In this document: in pieces, positions 33,604 to 42,658 of the stretch
Numbering within the stretch: position 1 is the first letter of the stretch
Layout: each line of letters starts with the position of its first letter
DNA from: Paenibacillus marchantiae
GTDB lineage: Bacteria > Bacillota > Bacilli > Paenibacillales > Paenibacillaceae
Reading direction: 5' to 3'
NCBI RefSeq assembly: GCF_028771845.1
Contig: NZ_CP118270.1
Coordinates: forward strand, 2,294,001-2,358,000
Length of the DNA stretch: 64,000 bases
Translations under genes and position numbers: made by a program
The notes under the pieces: model-generated
What the model was told of the DNA's origin: nothing
Seen by the model: the letters and a program-made list of their open reading frames with translations, nothing else
Databases searched by the model: none

Positions 33604-35223
33604 GTGTACCGGGTATTGCTGGTGGATGATGAAGAGGATGTACGCGAAGGGTTGGTTGTAGAGGTAGATTGGGAAGCGCTCGATCTGCGCATAGTTGGTC
33701 TGGCGGAGAATGGACGTGAAGCACTGGAGATGGCAGAACGAGTGGAGCCGGATATTGTGGTAACGGATATCAGCATGCCATTTATGGATGGACTTGAACT
33801 TGCTCGAAGGTTGCGGGAGCGAAATCCGCTTGTGAAAGTGGTGATTTTGACTGGATATGATGAATTCGACTACGCCCGACAAGCGGTCTCGCTGAGTGTG
33901 GATGAATATTTACTGAAGCCATTCTCGGCGGGGCATCTGACAGAACTGCTTACAAGGTTGCGTGCGCAGATGGCGGCTGAAGTGGCCGAACGAGAGGATG
34001 TACAGCAGCTGCGCGACCATTATTATACAAGCCTGCCCCTGTTACAGGCGGACCTGATGGCCACTTTGCTGCATCGGCAAAAATCACCGGAATATATCCA
34101 TGGCAAAGCAAAGCAATGCGGACTGGATCTGCACGGTGAACGCTATGGTGTATCCGTATTGACCCTGCATATGGACGGAGACCAATCTGCGGATGCGGAG
34201 TTGAAACAGTTCGCTGCGCTAAACATTGCCGCAGAGGTATGGACGGAACACGGGGCCGGACATGCTTTTATGCATCAGGAGACGATTGTGCTGCTCTATG
34301 TAGATCGGTGGGGTGGAGAAGATGGAGAGAAACGACAGCAGCAGGCGCTGGAAAATGTAATGCGCAGCATCAATCATTATTTGCGTATTCCTGCCACTGT
34401 TGGATCGGGCTCAATCGTGAACACACTGGCAGGTGTGAAGCATGCCTATGAGGATGCACTACTGGCACTGGATTATCGACTTGTACCGGGGACCGATCCC
34501 CTTATCTATATTGCAGATGTGGAGCGGCAGACGGCGGGCAAATTGCGTTTTGACGAGTTGAAGCAGCAAACGCTGACACGTTGTCTGAAAGCGGGTACGC
34601 AGGCGGAGCTGGAGGACGCGCTAGAGATCATTTTCCGGGAAATTACGGTGGAGCATGGGCGAAGTGACATTCAACTGTATCTGATTGAAGTTTTAACAAA
34701 CGTTTGGAAGGCAGCTCAGGCATCGGGCGAGGCCATGGAGGACATTTTTGGGGCAGGGTTCCAGTTGTATGCCGATTTGTTCCGTTTGCCTGGGTTGTCT
34801 GAGGCACAAGGTAAGGTGCATGAGGTTTGTCTGCTCGTTCAACATCGCATTGCCAGCGGAAGGCAGCATGTATACAAGGATATTGTGGAACAGGCATTGT
34901 CGTTTACCAAAGAACACTACGCCGATCCGGATCTGTCCATTCAGAAAGTATGTGGGCATCTGCATATCAGTTCGGGTTATTTTTGTGGCATTTTCAAAAA
35001 AGAAGTACAGCTTACCTTCCTGCAATATCTGATGCAAATCCGTATGGAGGCGGCCAAGGAGTTGCTTCGATCCACGGAGATGAAGTCGTTTGAGATTGCT
35101 GGTCAGGTAGGTTTCGCGGAACCGAATTATTTCAGTTTTTGCTTCAAAAAACATATCGGCGTCTCGCCCAAAGAATATCGCAAACAGACTGCACTAACAG
35201 CTAGTGAAGGCACAAGTCGATGA
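33604..35223 (+). CDS. Response regulator with AraC-type output domain (YesN-like), sugar-sensing
   Basis: A 539-residue regulator starting with GTG behind AAAGGAGG. The receiver domain (1-120) has D8-D9 and phospho-acceptor D55 in VTDISMP. A middle region of about 270 residues of the type found in long YesN proteins includes a degenerate cyclase-like part (LRIPATVGSGSIVNTLAGVK, then HAYEDALLALDYR). The C-terminus has two AraC helix-turn-helix units (SIQKVCGHLHISSGYFCGIF; SFEIAGQVGFAEPNYFSFCF). It overlaps the kinase start by four bases. It most likely activates mglBAC downstream. Confidence 0.94.
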   Translation: MYRVLLVDDEEDVREGLVVEVDWEALDLRIVGLAENGREALEMAERVEPDIVVTDISMPFMDGLELARRLRERNPLVKVVILTGYDEFDYARQAVSLSVDEYLLKPFSAGHLTELLTRLRAQMAAEVAEREDVQQLRDHYYTSLPLLQADLMATLLHRQKSPEYIHGKAKQCGLDLHGERYGVSVLTLHMDGDQSADAELKQFAALNIAAEVWTEHGAGHAFMHQETIVLLYVDRWGGEDGEKRQQQALENVMRSINHYLRIPATVGSGSIVNTLAGVKHAYEDALLALDYRLVPGTDPLIYIADVERQTAGKLRFDELKQQTLTRCLKAGTQAELEDALEIIFREITVEHGRSDIQLYLIEVLTNVWKAAQASGEAMEDIFGAGFQLYADLFRLPGLSEAQGKVHEVCLLVQHRIASGRQHVYKDIVEQALSFTKEHYADPDLSIQKVCGHLHISSGYFCGIFKKEVQLTFLQYLMQIRMEAAKELLRSTEMKSFEIAGQVGFAEPNYFSFCFKKHIGVSPKEYRKQTALTASEGTSR

Positions 35224-37037
35224 GAACGTTTGCCGGATGGATAAGATCCCTTTGGCTCAAGCTTCGGTCCAGGTTGCGTTCATCCAGAGTCAGCAGTATC
35301 CGCTTTATTATTACGTGGTCCTTCTCTGTCTTCATTGTATTGGTGCTGACCATCATGGCGATGCTGCTGCATGACAAATTCACGCAGGCCGCGGAGCGAA
35401 GTGCGGAGCTGACGACGAGGCAGATCGTGGATCAGGTCAGTTACAATCTGGAGGATTATGTTCGCAGCATGTCGCATCTGTATCGAGCCATCGAAGAACA
35501 TATGCTGCGGGATGGTACGTGGGAAGGGGATCAGGTAGATAAACAGCTCGACACGCTACTCAGCAGCCGCGAAGATATCATCTCCATTACTTTGTTGGAT
35601 TCAACAGGGCATTTGCTCAAGAACAGACCTTCAGCTGAATTAAAACCGAGTGCGCATGTAACACAGCAAGGGTGGTTTCAATCTGCACTCCGAGTGCCGG
35701 ATCACCTTAGTTTCTCACTGCCTCATATCCAGAACATGTACACAGGCCCATACAAATGGGTCGTTTCTATGAGCAAAGGCATTACTGTACGTCAAAATGG
35801 TCAGGATCGGCAGGTCATTCTGCTGGTGGATATCAACTTCAAACAAATGGACGAACTGAGCCGCCGAGTCAGTCTGGGGCAGCGGGGATACGTCTACATT
35901 ATCGACGAAAGTGCAGGCAATATCGTCTACCATCCGCAGCAGCAATTGATGTACATGGGGCTCAAGAGTGAAAATATCGAACAGGCACTGGTTGCAACCG
36001 GCAGTTATGAAGATGAGGCGGATGGGCAGAAAAGGTTGAATGCGGTCAAGTCTGTCGCCAATATTGGATGGAAAATCGTAGGTGTGGCCTATCTGGATGA
36101 GATCATGACAACCCGCCAGGAGGTCAATGGATATCTGATTCGGGTACTGCTGGTTGTGCTGGTACTGGTCATCCTCGTCTCGCTGCTCCTCTCTTCCAGT
36201 CTGACACGTCCGATCCGGCGGATGGAACGAAAGATGAAGGCTGTGGAGCGAGGGGATTTTAACGTGGAGCTACCTATCGAAGGGCCGCTGGAAGTGGAAC
36301 GTTTATCCCGTCGTTTTAATCTGATGGTCTATAAAATTCGGACCTTGATGAATGAAATCATTCATGAACAGGAGCAGAAGCGTCGTCTCGAACTGGAAGC
36401 TTTGCAGGCTCAGATCAATCCACATTTCCTCTACAACACGTTGAATTCGGTCGTGCGTATGGTGGGCATGAGCCGGAATGAGGAAGTCATTACGATGATC
36501 ACTTCGTTATCCCGATTGTTTCGCATCAGTCTCAGTCAAGGCAAAACGATTATTACGGTCAGGGAAGAACTGGAGCACGCCCACCATTACCTGACGATTC
36601 AGCAGATGCGGTTCAAGTGCAAATTTAATTTTAGCATGACGGCGCATGAGGATACGTTGGACTGTCTGACACTTAAGCTGGTGCTTCAGCCACTCATTGA
36701 AAATGCGATCGTGCATGGCATTGAATATCATATGGACGAGGGATGTATTGAGATTCGTGTATACCGGGAGGACGACAAGCTGGTATTTCGTGTTACGGAT
36801 AATGGGGTCGGCATGACAGAAGATCAGATGTCGAAACTTTTGATGGGCAGTCCTATCGTGAAAAGTGGTGCAGGATCAGGTGTAGCTGTACGCAATGTGC
36901 ATGATCGGATTCAGCTCTATTATGGCGAAGCTTACGGTCTTGAATTCGAGAGTGAGCTGGAGGAAGGAACGACCGTCTGGATTCGGATTCCGATCCAATC
37001 GGAACGAGAGGAGGACGATGCTCATGAAAGCGAATAA
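35220..37037 (+). CDS. Sensor histidine kinase, YesM family, sugar-sensing
   Basis: A 605-residue membrane kinase. A helix near residues 28-50, an external Cache-like domain to about residue 300, a second helix near 302-325, a HAMP linker, then the LytS/YesM kinase domain with H402 in INPHFLYNTLNSVVRM and an HATPase (LQPLIENAIVHGI; VTDNGVGMT). It is coupled by overlap with the regulator before it and with the sugar-binding lipoprotein after it. The arrangement suggests that the lipoprotein presents sugar to the kinase, as shown for XylFII-LytS-YesN. Confidence 0.94.
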   Translation: MRTFAGWIRSLWLKLRSRLRSSRVSSIRFIITWSFSVFIVLVLTIMAMLLHDKFTQAAERSAELTTRQIVDQVSYNLEDYVRSMSHLYRAIEEHMLRDGTWEGDQVDKQLDTLLSSREDIISITLLDSTGHLLKNRPSAELKPSAHVTQQGWFQSALRVPDHLSFSLPHIQNMYTGPYKWVVSMSKGITVRQNGQDRQVILLVDINFKQMDELSRRVSLGQRGYVYIIDESAGNIVYHPQQQLMYMGLKSENIEQALVATGSYEDEADGQKRLNAVKSVANIGWKIVGVAYLDEIMTTRQEVNGYLIRVLLVVLVLVILVSLLLSSSLTRPIRRMERKMKAVERGDFNVELPIEGPLEVERLSRRFNLMVYKIRTLMNEIIHEQEQKRRLELEALQAQINPHFLYNTLNSVVRMVGMSRNEEVITMITSLSRLFRISLSQGKTIITVREELEHAHHYLTIQQMRFKCKFNFSMTAHEDTLDCLTLKLVLQPLIENAIVHGIEYHMDEGCIEIRVYREDDKLVFRVTDNGVGMTEDQMSKLLMGSPIVKSGAGSGVAVRNVHDRIQLYYGEAYGLEFESELEEGTTVWIRIPIQSEREEDDAHESE

Positions 37038-38202
37038 GATCAATAGAACGGACTGGATGGGGCATCTAGTTATGAAAATAAACATCTGCCCTCGCGTGGA
37101 AGTCATACGGATGAGAGTTCTTCTCCTTCGTTATATGGCCATGACAGTAGCAATTTGTTGCCTGCTGTTATGTGTAGCGTGCGGTATGTCCAATGCTGAT
37201 CCGGCGGGATCACAGCCGCGTATTGCACTGATTACGCCAGCGGGAACCGGAGAACTTGCAGAAGCGATACGTCTTGGGGCCGAAGCGGCTGCCAAAGAAG
37301 CGGGAGCGGAGCTCATTACGGTGGAGGCTTTTCCCTCAGAGGGGTTAACTTACGCGCCATCTAACCCCGACTTCACAGCAGGACAGGGAAAGGTCAAGCA
37401 AGAGCACTTGCAAAATGGGACTTATCCACTGAGCGAGCGTGAACAAGCTCAGGTGGATGCAGTATCACTGGCACTGGAACAGGGAGCATCGGCCCTGTTG
37501 ATCGATCCCTTGAGTGAGAAGACACTCAGCGACATCATCCAGAAGGTACAGACTAAGGATGACAACGGAGTGATTATCCCCGTCATTTTGTTGAATGACG
37601 AGTTTCCTGTAAAAGGGATAACAAGTGTTATCTCGATAGATAACGTTGAGGCTGGACGGCAGGCGGGTCAGGCCATGGCTGTGCTTCTGGGTGGACGAGG
37701 ACGTATAGCCTTGCTTGGTCCTGATCCTGTAAATCCTGTTCTGATTAACCGGGAGCTAGGGGTAGAGGAATCACTGGCTCAATATCCGGACATTCATGTG
37801 GAGACTCAATCCGTATGCAGCACGCGTGATAGTTGCTGGCAGGCGGCGAAGCAACTGCTTGACCAGCAGCAGGTGGATGGATTGATTGCACTTCAGGAAC
37901 CTGCTTCTCTGGGGGCAGCGGATGAATTGAATCGACGTACGTCCGAGAACAATGGGAACATGGTGAAGATTGTGGGATTTGGCAGTGAACAGCAGCAGTT
38001 AGAGCAGTTACAGGAAGGCAGAATTCAACACTTGATCGTGCAAAATGGATTCAGTGCAGGTTATCTTGGTGTGAATCAGGCTGTTGCACGGTTGAACAAT
38101 CAACAGGTGCAAGCCAGGGTAACGCTAGAAACGAAGCTTGTCAGTACGGACAATATGTTCTGGATGGATAATCAGAAGTTGTTGTTTCCTTTTGTACAGT
38201 AA
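37024..38202 (+). CDS. Sugar-binding lipoprotein coupled to YesM/YesN (LacI/RbsB fold)
   Basis: A 393-residue periplasmic-binding-type lipoprotein. The mature part (IALITPAGTGELAEAIRLGA, QGASALLIDPLSEKTLSDII, VISIDNVEAGRQAGQAM, VDGLIALQEPASLGAADEL) has the two-lobe RbsB fold. ATG 37024 is chosen, about nine bases behind GAGAGGAGG and overlapping the kinase stop; this gives about 29 residues before the signal peptide (CCLLLCVACG, lipidated Cys). ATG 37111 would give a more usual signal peptide but has no ribosome site. It has no own transporter and is probably the sugar sensor of the kinase. Confidence 0.85.
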   Translation: MKANKINRTDWMGHLVMKINICPRVEVIRMRVLLLRYMAMTVAICCLLLCVACGMSNADPAGSQPRIALITPAGTGELAEAIRLGAEAAAKEAGAELITVEAFPSEGLTYAPSNPDFTAGQGKVKQEHLQNGTYPLSEREQAQVDAVSLALEQGASALLIDPLSEKTLSDIIQKVQTKDDNGVIIPVILLNDEFPVKGITSVISIDNVEAGRQAGQAMAVLLGGRGRIALLGPDPVNPVLINRELGVEESLAQYPDIHVETQSVCSTRDSCWQAAKQLLDQQQVDGLIALQEPASLGAADELNRRTSENNGNMVKIVGFGSEQQQLEQLQEGRIQHLIVQNGFSAGYLGVNQAVARLNNQQVQARVTLETKLVSTDNMFWMDNQKLLFPFVQ

Positions 38203-38259
38203 AGGCTCAATTGAGGAAGATTTCGATAAAACAGAGGAAGATATTGTATTCGAATTTAT

Positions 38260-38273
38260 TGTAAACCCTTTCA
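38260..38273 (+). promoter_or_regulatory. cre-like site before mglB
   Basis: TGTAAACCCTTTCA matches the cre consensus at 13 of 14 positions; the central CG is CC. It lies 51 bases before the mglB start. Confidence 0.55.
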
Positions 38274-38323
38274 TAATAAAGACATCGGTAAAGCCGAATG
38301 AACTTGGGGGAGGTCATTAGGAT

Positions 38324-39385
38324 ATGAAGAAAACGTGGATGACATTGTTGCTTACAGCGTGTATGGTTGCGGCGGCGGGGTGCAGCAGTGGCGGAGACAG
38401 CGCAGGCGGAAGTACAGGAACAGATACAGGAGGCAAGACGGCGGCAGGGACGGAAACGCCGAAGATTGGCGTGGCGATCTATAAGTTCGATGACACGTTC
38501 ATGACGGGTGTGCGGAATGCAATGACCGCAGCAGCGGAAGGCAAAGCCACACTCGATATCGTGGATAGCCAGAACGCACAGCCGACCCAGAATGAGAAAG
38601 TCGATCTGTTTGTATCCAAGAAATACAACGCAATGGCTGTGAATCCGGTTGACCGGACCGCAGCAGGTGTCATTATTGATAAAGCCAAAGCGGCCAGCAT
38701 TCCAGTTGTCTTTCTGAACCGTGAGCCGGTTGCTGAAGACATGAACAAGTGGGATAAAGTGTATTACGTTGGAGCCAAGGCGGAAGAGTCCGGCACGATC
38801 TCCGGTCAGCTCATTGTGGACTACTGGAAGGCCCACCCGGAAGCAGATAAAAACGGTGATGGCAAACTGCAATACGTCATGCTGAAAGGCGAGCCCGGCC
38901 ATCAGGATGCTGAGCTACGGACCAAATATTCCGTTCAGGCAATCCAGGATGCCGGAATTGAAGTGGAAGCATTGGCGGAAGACACCGCGATGTGGGATCG
39001 GGTCAAAGGACAGGAGAAAATGCAGGCGTTCCTTGCCTCCCACGGAGACAAGATTGAGGCGGTATTGGCTAACAATGATGACATGGCACTTGGAGCCATT
39101 GAAGCGTTGAAAGCAGCGGGATACTTCAAAGACGGCAAAACGATGCCGGTTGTCGGCGTCGATGCAACGGCTCCGGCCATTCAGGCCCTTCAGGACGGAA
39201 CGATGCTGGGCACGGTGTTGAATGATGCCAAGAACCAGGGCGCAGCAACGGTTGCACTGGCTTCCGTACTTGCGAAGGGAGAGACGCCAACGAAGGAAAA
39301 CACGGGTTATGACATTACGGATGGCAAATACGTCTGGATTGCCTACAAAAAAATTACGAAAGACAACATTGCCGACGCCCAATAA
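38324..39385 (+). CDS. mglB: Galactose/methyl-galactoside-binding lipoprotein MglB
   Basis: Surface receptor of a CUT2 importer for galactose, glucose or methyl-galactosides, 353 residues, with lipobox AAAGC and lipidated C20. The calcium-binding loop DKNGDGKLQYV followed by KGEPGHQDAELRTKY is the hallmark of MglB, as are DTAMWDRVKG and the sugar-binding NNDDMALGAIEALKA and GVDATAPAIQAL stretches. Start behind GGGGGAGG. A cre site precedes it and an intercistronic terminator follows, so it can be made in excess over the ATPase and permease. Confidence 0.95.
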   Translation: MKKTWMTLLLTACMVAAAGCSSGGDSAGGSTGTDTGGKTAAGTETPKIGVAIYKFDDTFMTGVRNAMTAAAEGKATLDIVDSQNAQPTQNEKVDLFVSKKYNAMAVNPVDRTAAGVIIDKAKAASIPVVFLNREPVAEDMNKWDKVYYVGAKAEESGTISGQLIVDYWKAHPEADKNGDGKLQYVMLKGEPGHQDAELRTKYSVQAIQDAGIEVEALAEDTAMWDRVKGQEKMQAFLASHGDKIEAVLANNDDMALGAIEALKAAGYFKDGKTMPVVGVDATAPAIQALQDGTMLGTVLNDAKNQGAATVALASVLAKGETPTKENTGYDITDGKYVWIAYKKITKDNIADAQ

Positions 39386-39398
39386 CAGCAGCAAACAG

Positions 39399-39430
39399 GG
39401 ACGTCCGTCATGAGATGGCGTCCTTTTTTT
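39399..39430 (+). terminator. Intercistronic terminator/attenuator between mglB and mglA
   Basis: GGACG and CGTCC form a short stem with additional CC/GG pairs inside, followed by seven T. It sits inside the operon, so it probably lets part of transcription through. Confidence 0.7.
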
Positions 39431-39459
39431 GCCGGGTTTACGGAAGGGGAGGATGAAAG

Positions 39460-40965
39460 ATGGAATCACCTTACCTGCTTGAGATGGACGGAATATCCAA
39501 AGCATTTCCGGGTGTGCAGGCACTAAGCCAGGTCACATTGAAGGTAAAGCCGGGTACGGTTCATGCGCTGATGGGAGAGAATGGTGCGGGCAAATCCACG
39601 CTGATGAAATGTCTATTCGGTATGTATCGCCCGGATGAAGGAACGATTCGGATGGACGGCAATCAGGTGGAAATTCCGAGTTCGAAAGCGGCGCTTCAAC
39701 ATGGCATATCGATGATTCATCAGGAACTGAACCCGGTGCCATACCGTCCGGTGATGGAGAACATCTGGCTGGGGCGGTTTCCGATGAGGGGGTTGTTGGT
39801 GGATGAGAAACGAATGTACGCTGATACACTAGCCTTGTTCAAGGACCTGAATCTGGACATTGATCCCAAGGCTCAGGCGGGAACTTTATCCGTTTCCAAA
39901 ATACAGTCGATGGAAATTGCCAAAGCGGTCTCTTTCCAATCTAAAGTTATCGTGATGGATGAGCCAACTTCCTCGCTCACGGGCAAGGAAGTAGACCAGC
40001 TCTTCGCCATTATTAATCAGCTGCGCAGTCGCGGGGTGTCTATTATCTACATTTCGCACAAGATGGAGGAAATTCTGACGATCTCGGATGAGGTCACGAT
40101 TATGCGGGATGGTTTTGTGGTCGGTACCTGGGATGCTGCTGATTTAACGACCGACCTGATCATTACCCGCATGGTTGGACGTGATCTGGATGAACGGTTC
40201 CCGGAAAGGACGAACGTACCTGGAGAAGTGATTTTGAAGGCAGAAGGCTTAACCTCCAGCCAGCCGAATTCGTTCCGTGATGTGACGTTTGAATTGAGGA
40301 AAGGCGAAGTGCTTGGAATCGGCGGCCTTGTTGGGGCACAGCGGACGGAATTGATTGAGTCATTGTTTGGCTTACGCGGACTTGCTTCAGGGACGATCTC
40401 GATTCATGGGCGCAAGGTGAAGATCAAGTCACCTGCCGCAGCAAAGCGTCATAACATTGCCCTGCTGACCGAGGAGCGAAGAGTCACAGGAATTTTTCCA
40501 GTGTTGTCTGTGTATGAAAATACGATTATCGCGAGTCTCGGACGTTACCGGAATCGGATTGGTCTGCTGGATGAGAAGAAAGGCCGAGATGAGGCACGTG
40601 AGCAGACTCTGAAGTTTAGAACTAAAACCCCTTCAGTTAACACGCTAATTCGCAACCTGTCTGGTGGTAATCAACAGAAGGTACTTCTGGCTAGATGGCT
40701 GTTGACTGACCCTGAAATTCTACTGCTCGATGAACCGACACGTGGGATTGATGTGGGCGCGAAATTTGAAATCTACACCATTATTACGGAACTGGCCCGC
40801 CAGGGCAAAAGCATTATTATGATCAGCTCGGAGATGCCCGAACTGCTGGGCATGTCGGATCGAATCATGGTCATGAGCGAAGGGCGGCTTACCGGAATCG
40901 TCGACGGTGCTGAGGCAACAGAGCAGGATATCATGAGGCTGGCCGCACAGCAGCGGATGGCTTAG
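39460..40965 (+). CDS. mglA: Galactose/methyl-galactoside ABC transporter ATPase MglA
   Basis: A 501-residue protein with two fused nucleotide-binding domains, as in all CUT2 sugar importers. Domain 1: Walker A GENGAGKST, signature-like LSVSKIQSMEIAKA, Walker B VIVMDEPTSSLTG. Domain 2: a degenerate Walker A region GLVGAQRTELIES (usually GAGRTEL), signature LSGGNQQKVLLARWL, Walker B ILLLDEPTRGIDVG. The Q in the second Walker region is a departure from the usual glycine, though this site is normally weak in the family. Start behind AAGGGGAGG; mglC follows after 15 bases. Confidence 0.94.
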   Translation: MESPYLLEMDGISKAFPGVQALSQVTLKVKPGTVHALMGENGAGKSTLMKCLFGMYRPDEGTIRMDGNQVEIPSSKAALQHGISMIHQELNPVPYRPVMENIWLGRFPMRGLLVDEKRMYADTLALFKDLNLDIDPKAQAGTLSVSKIQSMEIAKAVSFQSKVIVMDEPTSSLTGKEVDQLFAIINQLRSRGVSIIYISHKMEEILTISDEVTIMRDGFVVGTWDAADLTTDLIITRMVGRDLDERFPERTNVPGEVILKAEGLTSSQPNSFRDVTFELRKGEVLGIGGLVGAQRTELIESLFGLRGLASGTISIHGRKVKIKSPAAAKRHNIALLTEERRVTGIFPVLSVYENTIIASLGRYRNRIGLLDEKKGRDEAREQTLKFRTKTPSVNTLIRNLSGGNQQKVLLARWLLTDPEILLLDEPTRGIDVGAKFEIYTIITELARQGKSIIMISSEMPELLGMSDRIMVMSEGRLTGIVDGAEATEQDIMRLAAQQRMA

Positions 40966-40980
40966 TCAGGAGGGAAATAC

Positions 40981-42000
40981 ATGAATACACAAGTTATCAA
41001 TCAGGTGAAGCAGTATGTGGCGCAGCGCGCGATCTTTATTGTGCTGATCCTACTCGTCATTGGCATTGCCATTGCCGATCCGCACTTTCTTGCTTTCTCT
41101 ACACTGCGGGATATATTACAACAGTCCTCCACACGGGCCATCATTGCGCTGGGGGCGGCGTTTATCCTGGTAACGGGCGGGGTCGATTTGTCGGCAGGAC
41201 GGGTTGTTGGTCTAACGGCTGTTGTCTCCGCATCGATGCTGCAAATCGACGAATATGCCAATCGGTTCTTTCCCGATCTGCCACATCTATGGGTGGGATT
41301 GCCGATCGTCATCGGGATCCTCGCAGGCCTGGCAGTGGGTCTCGTCAACGGCATCATTGTAGCCAAATTGCATGTTCCACCCTTTATCGCCACACTGGGC
41401 ACAATGGTTGCGGTATATGGTCTGAACTCGATTTACTTTGATACAGAGCCCAATCAGTCACAACCGATTGGTGGATTGAGATCGGATTTTACCGTTATTG
41501 GATCTGGTTACATTGATCTTGGCGGTGGTTATTCCATTCCGTATATTGTATTGATTGCTATAGGGGTGGCATTGATCTGCTGGGTCGTCTTCAACAAGAC
41601 CCGCCTTGGGAAGAATATGTATGCCATCGGTGGCAATATTCAGGCTGCGCATGTGTCCGGCATTCATGTGGCACGCAATCTGATTGCGTTGTATGCCATT
41701 GCAGGTGCACTGTATGGACTGGGCGGTGTACTGGAAGCCGCACGTACGGGCGGGGCAACGAACAATTACGGCAATATGTATGAGTTGGATGCTATTGCGG
41801 CCTGTGTCGTGGGGGGCGTCTCCACAGCGGGTGGTATTGGTACGGTGCCCGGTGTAATGGCAGGGGTGCTGATTTTTGGAGTCATCAACTATGGTCTGAC
41901 CTTTATCGGTGTAAGTCCTTACTGGCAGCTGATTATTAAAGGGTTGATTATTGTGGCTGCTGTGGCATTTGATATCCGCAAGTATATGGCGAAAAAATAG
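40981..42000 (+). CDS. mglC: Galactose/methyl-galactoside ABC transporter permease MglC
   Basis: Membrane channel of the importer, 339 residues with eight to ten helices. Family marks are ALGAAFILVTGGVDLSAGR (the ITGGIDLSVG motif), GLVNGIIVAKLHVPPFIATL, and YALNGALYGLGGVLEAARTG-like text followed by YELDAIAACVVGG and GTVPGVMAGVLIFGVINYGL. AGGAGGG ribosome site. It is the last gene of mglBAC and is followed by a strong terminator. The imported sugar is galactose-like by homology of MglB. Confidence 0.94.
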   Translation: MNTQVINQVKQYVAQRAIFIVLILLVIGIAIADPHFLAFSTLRDILQQSSTRAIIALGAAFILVTGGVDLSAGRVVGLTAVVSASMLQIDEYANRFFPDLPHLWVGLPIVIGILAGLAVGLVNGIIVAKLHVPPFIATLGTMVAVYGLNSIYFDTEPNQSQPIGGLRSDFTVIGSGYIDLGGGYSIPYIVLIAIGVALICWVVFNKTRLGKNMYAIGGNIQAAHVSGIHVARNLIALYAIAGALYGLGGVLEAARTGGATNNYGNMYELDAIAACVVGGVSTAGGIGTVPGVMAGVLIFGVINYGLTFIGVSPYWQLIIKGLIIVAAVAFDIRKYMAKK

Positions 42001-42017
42001 AAGTGTAGTATTGAATC

Positions 42018-42066
42018 AAAGAAGCCAGCACTCTTGTCATTCAAGAGTGCTGGCTTCTTTATTTTA
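42018..42066. terminator. Strong bidirectional terminator after mglC
   Basis: AAAGAAGCCAGCACTCTTG pairs perfectly with its complement around TCATT and ends in TTTATTTTAT. It serves mglC and the facing small membrane-protein gene. Confidence 0.92.
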
Positions 42067-42399
42067 TGAATTTACAAACCTGTCCACCATATTAACCACA
42101 GGACCAACGATGCATAGAAGCAGCATAAACGTGGCTACGTTAAAGGCTACCTTTGTACCATAGTGCGAACGATACTTGCTAGCGATAATTACAGCAGGTA
42201 TCCAGAAGATTGCCGCCGCCACGAAGGGAAGGTGAAGTCCCTGGTCTCCATTACTATAGATAGGCAAGTTCAGTAGATTAAACAAATAGTGGCTAATCTG
42301 TACCTTTTCTGTGCCCCAGGAAAAATTAAAGGCCAACCCCATTGCGAGCACCAGCAAAGAAAGTGTCCCGATGCCCAAAGGTTTTCTTTGTTGTATCAT
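42064..42399 (-). CDS. Hypothetical small membrane protein
   Basis: A 111-residue protein that I do not recognise, with three hydrophobic helices: residues about 8-26, 57-73 and 83-105. Loops are short and the C-terminus is polar. RBS GAGGGAT lies on the minus strand just before ATG. It is a single-gene unit facing mglC and transcribed away from the kinase gene at 42659. Its AT-rich composition is similar to the region to its right. Confidence 0.7.
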   Translation of the reverse strand: MIQQRKPLGIGTLSLLVLAMGLAFNFSWGTEKVQISHYLFNLLNLPIYSNGDQGLHLPFVAAAIFWIPAVIIASKYRSHYGTKVAFNVATFMLLLCIVGPVVNMVDRFVNS

Positions 42400-42548
42400 G
42401 CTTATCCCTCCATAACCAAGTTTTTATCCTAAATAAATCCATTAATGTATTGTAACACAGTATTGATCAATGTGATGTATGATAGTTTCGCAATCTCCGT
42501 TTTCCTATAAACCGTTTGTCCTATTTTAATTATAAATTTATACATTCA

Positions 42549-42652
42549 TGTGAATTTGACAAGCTTCCACTAATCGACAACATTAGCTAAACATAATCGA
42601 TATAATACATGTAATTGAGGTATTGATGTGAGTAAAATGTCAAAGGGGGCGA
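42549..42652 (+). promoter_or_regulatory. Leader/promoter copy A (before the KinB-like kinase)
   Basis: This 104-base stretch matches 44402-44505 at 85 positions without gaps. It holds TTGAC, then ATCGACAA (the reverse of TTGTCGAT, one base from a Spo0A box) at 42573-42580, TATAAT at 42601-42606 and the CAAAGGGGGCGA ribosome site. No good -35 box lies 17 bases before TATAAT, which suggests activator help. Confidence 0.7.
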
Positions 42653-42658
42653 GGCCTT

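Noticed and set aside
38207..38902. 231-codon minus-strand frame over the start of mglB
   Set aside because: Antisense to mglB; its His/Cys-rich translation has no family resemblance.
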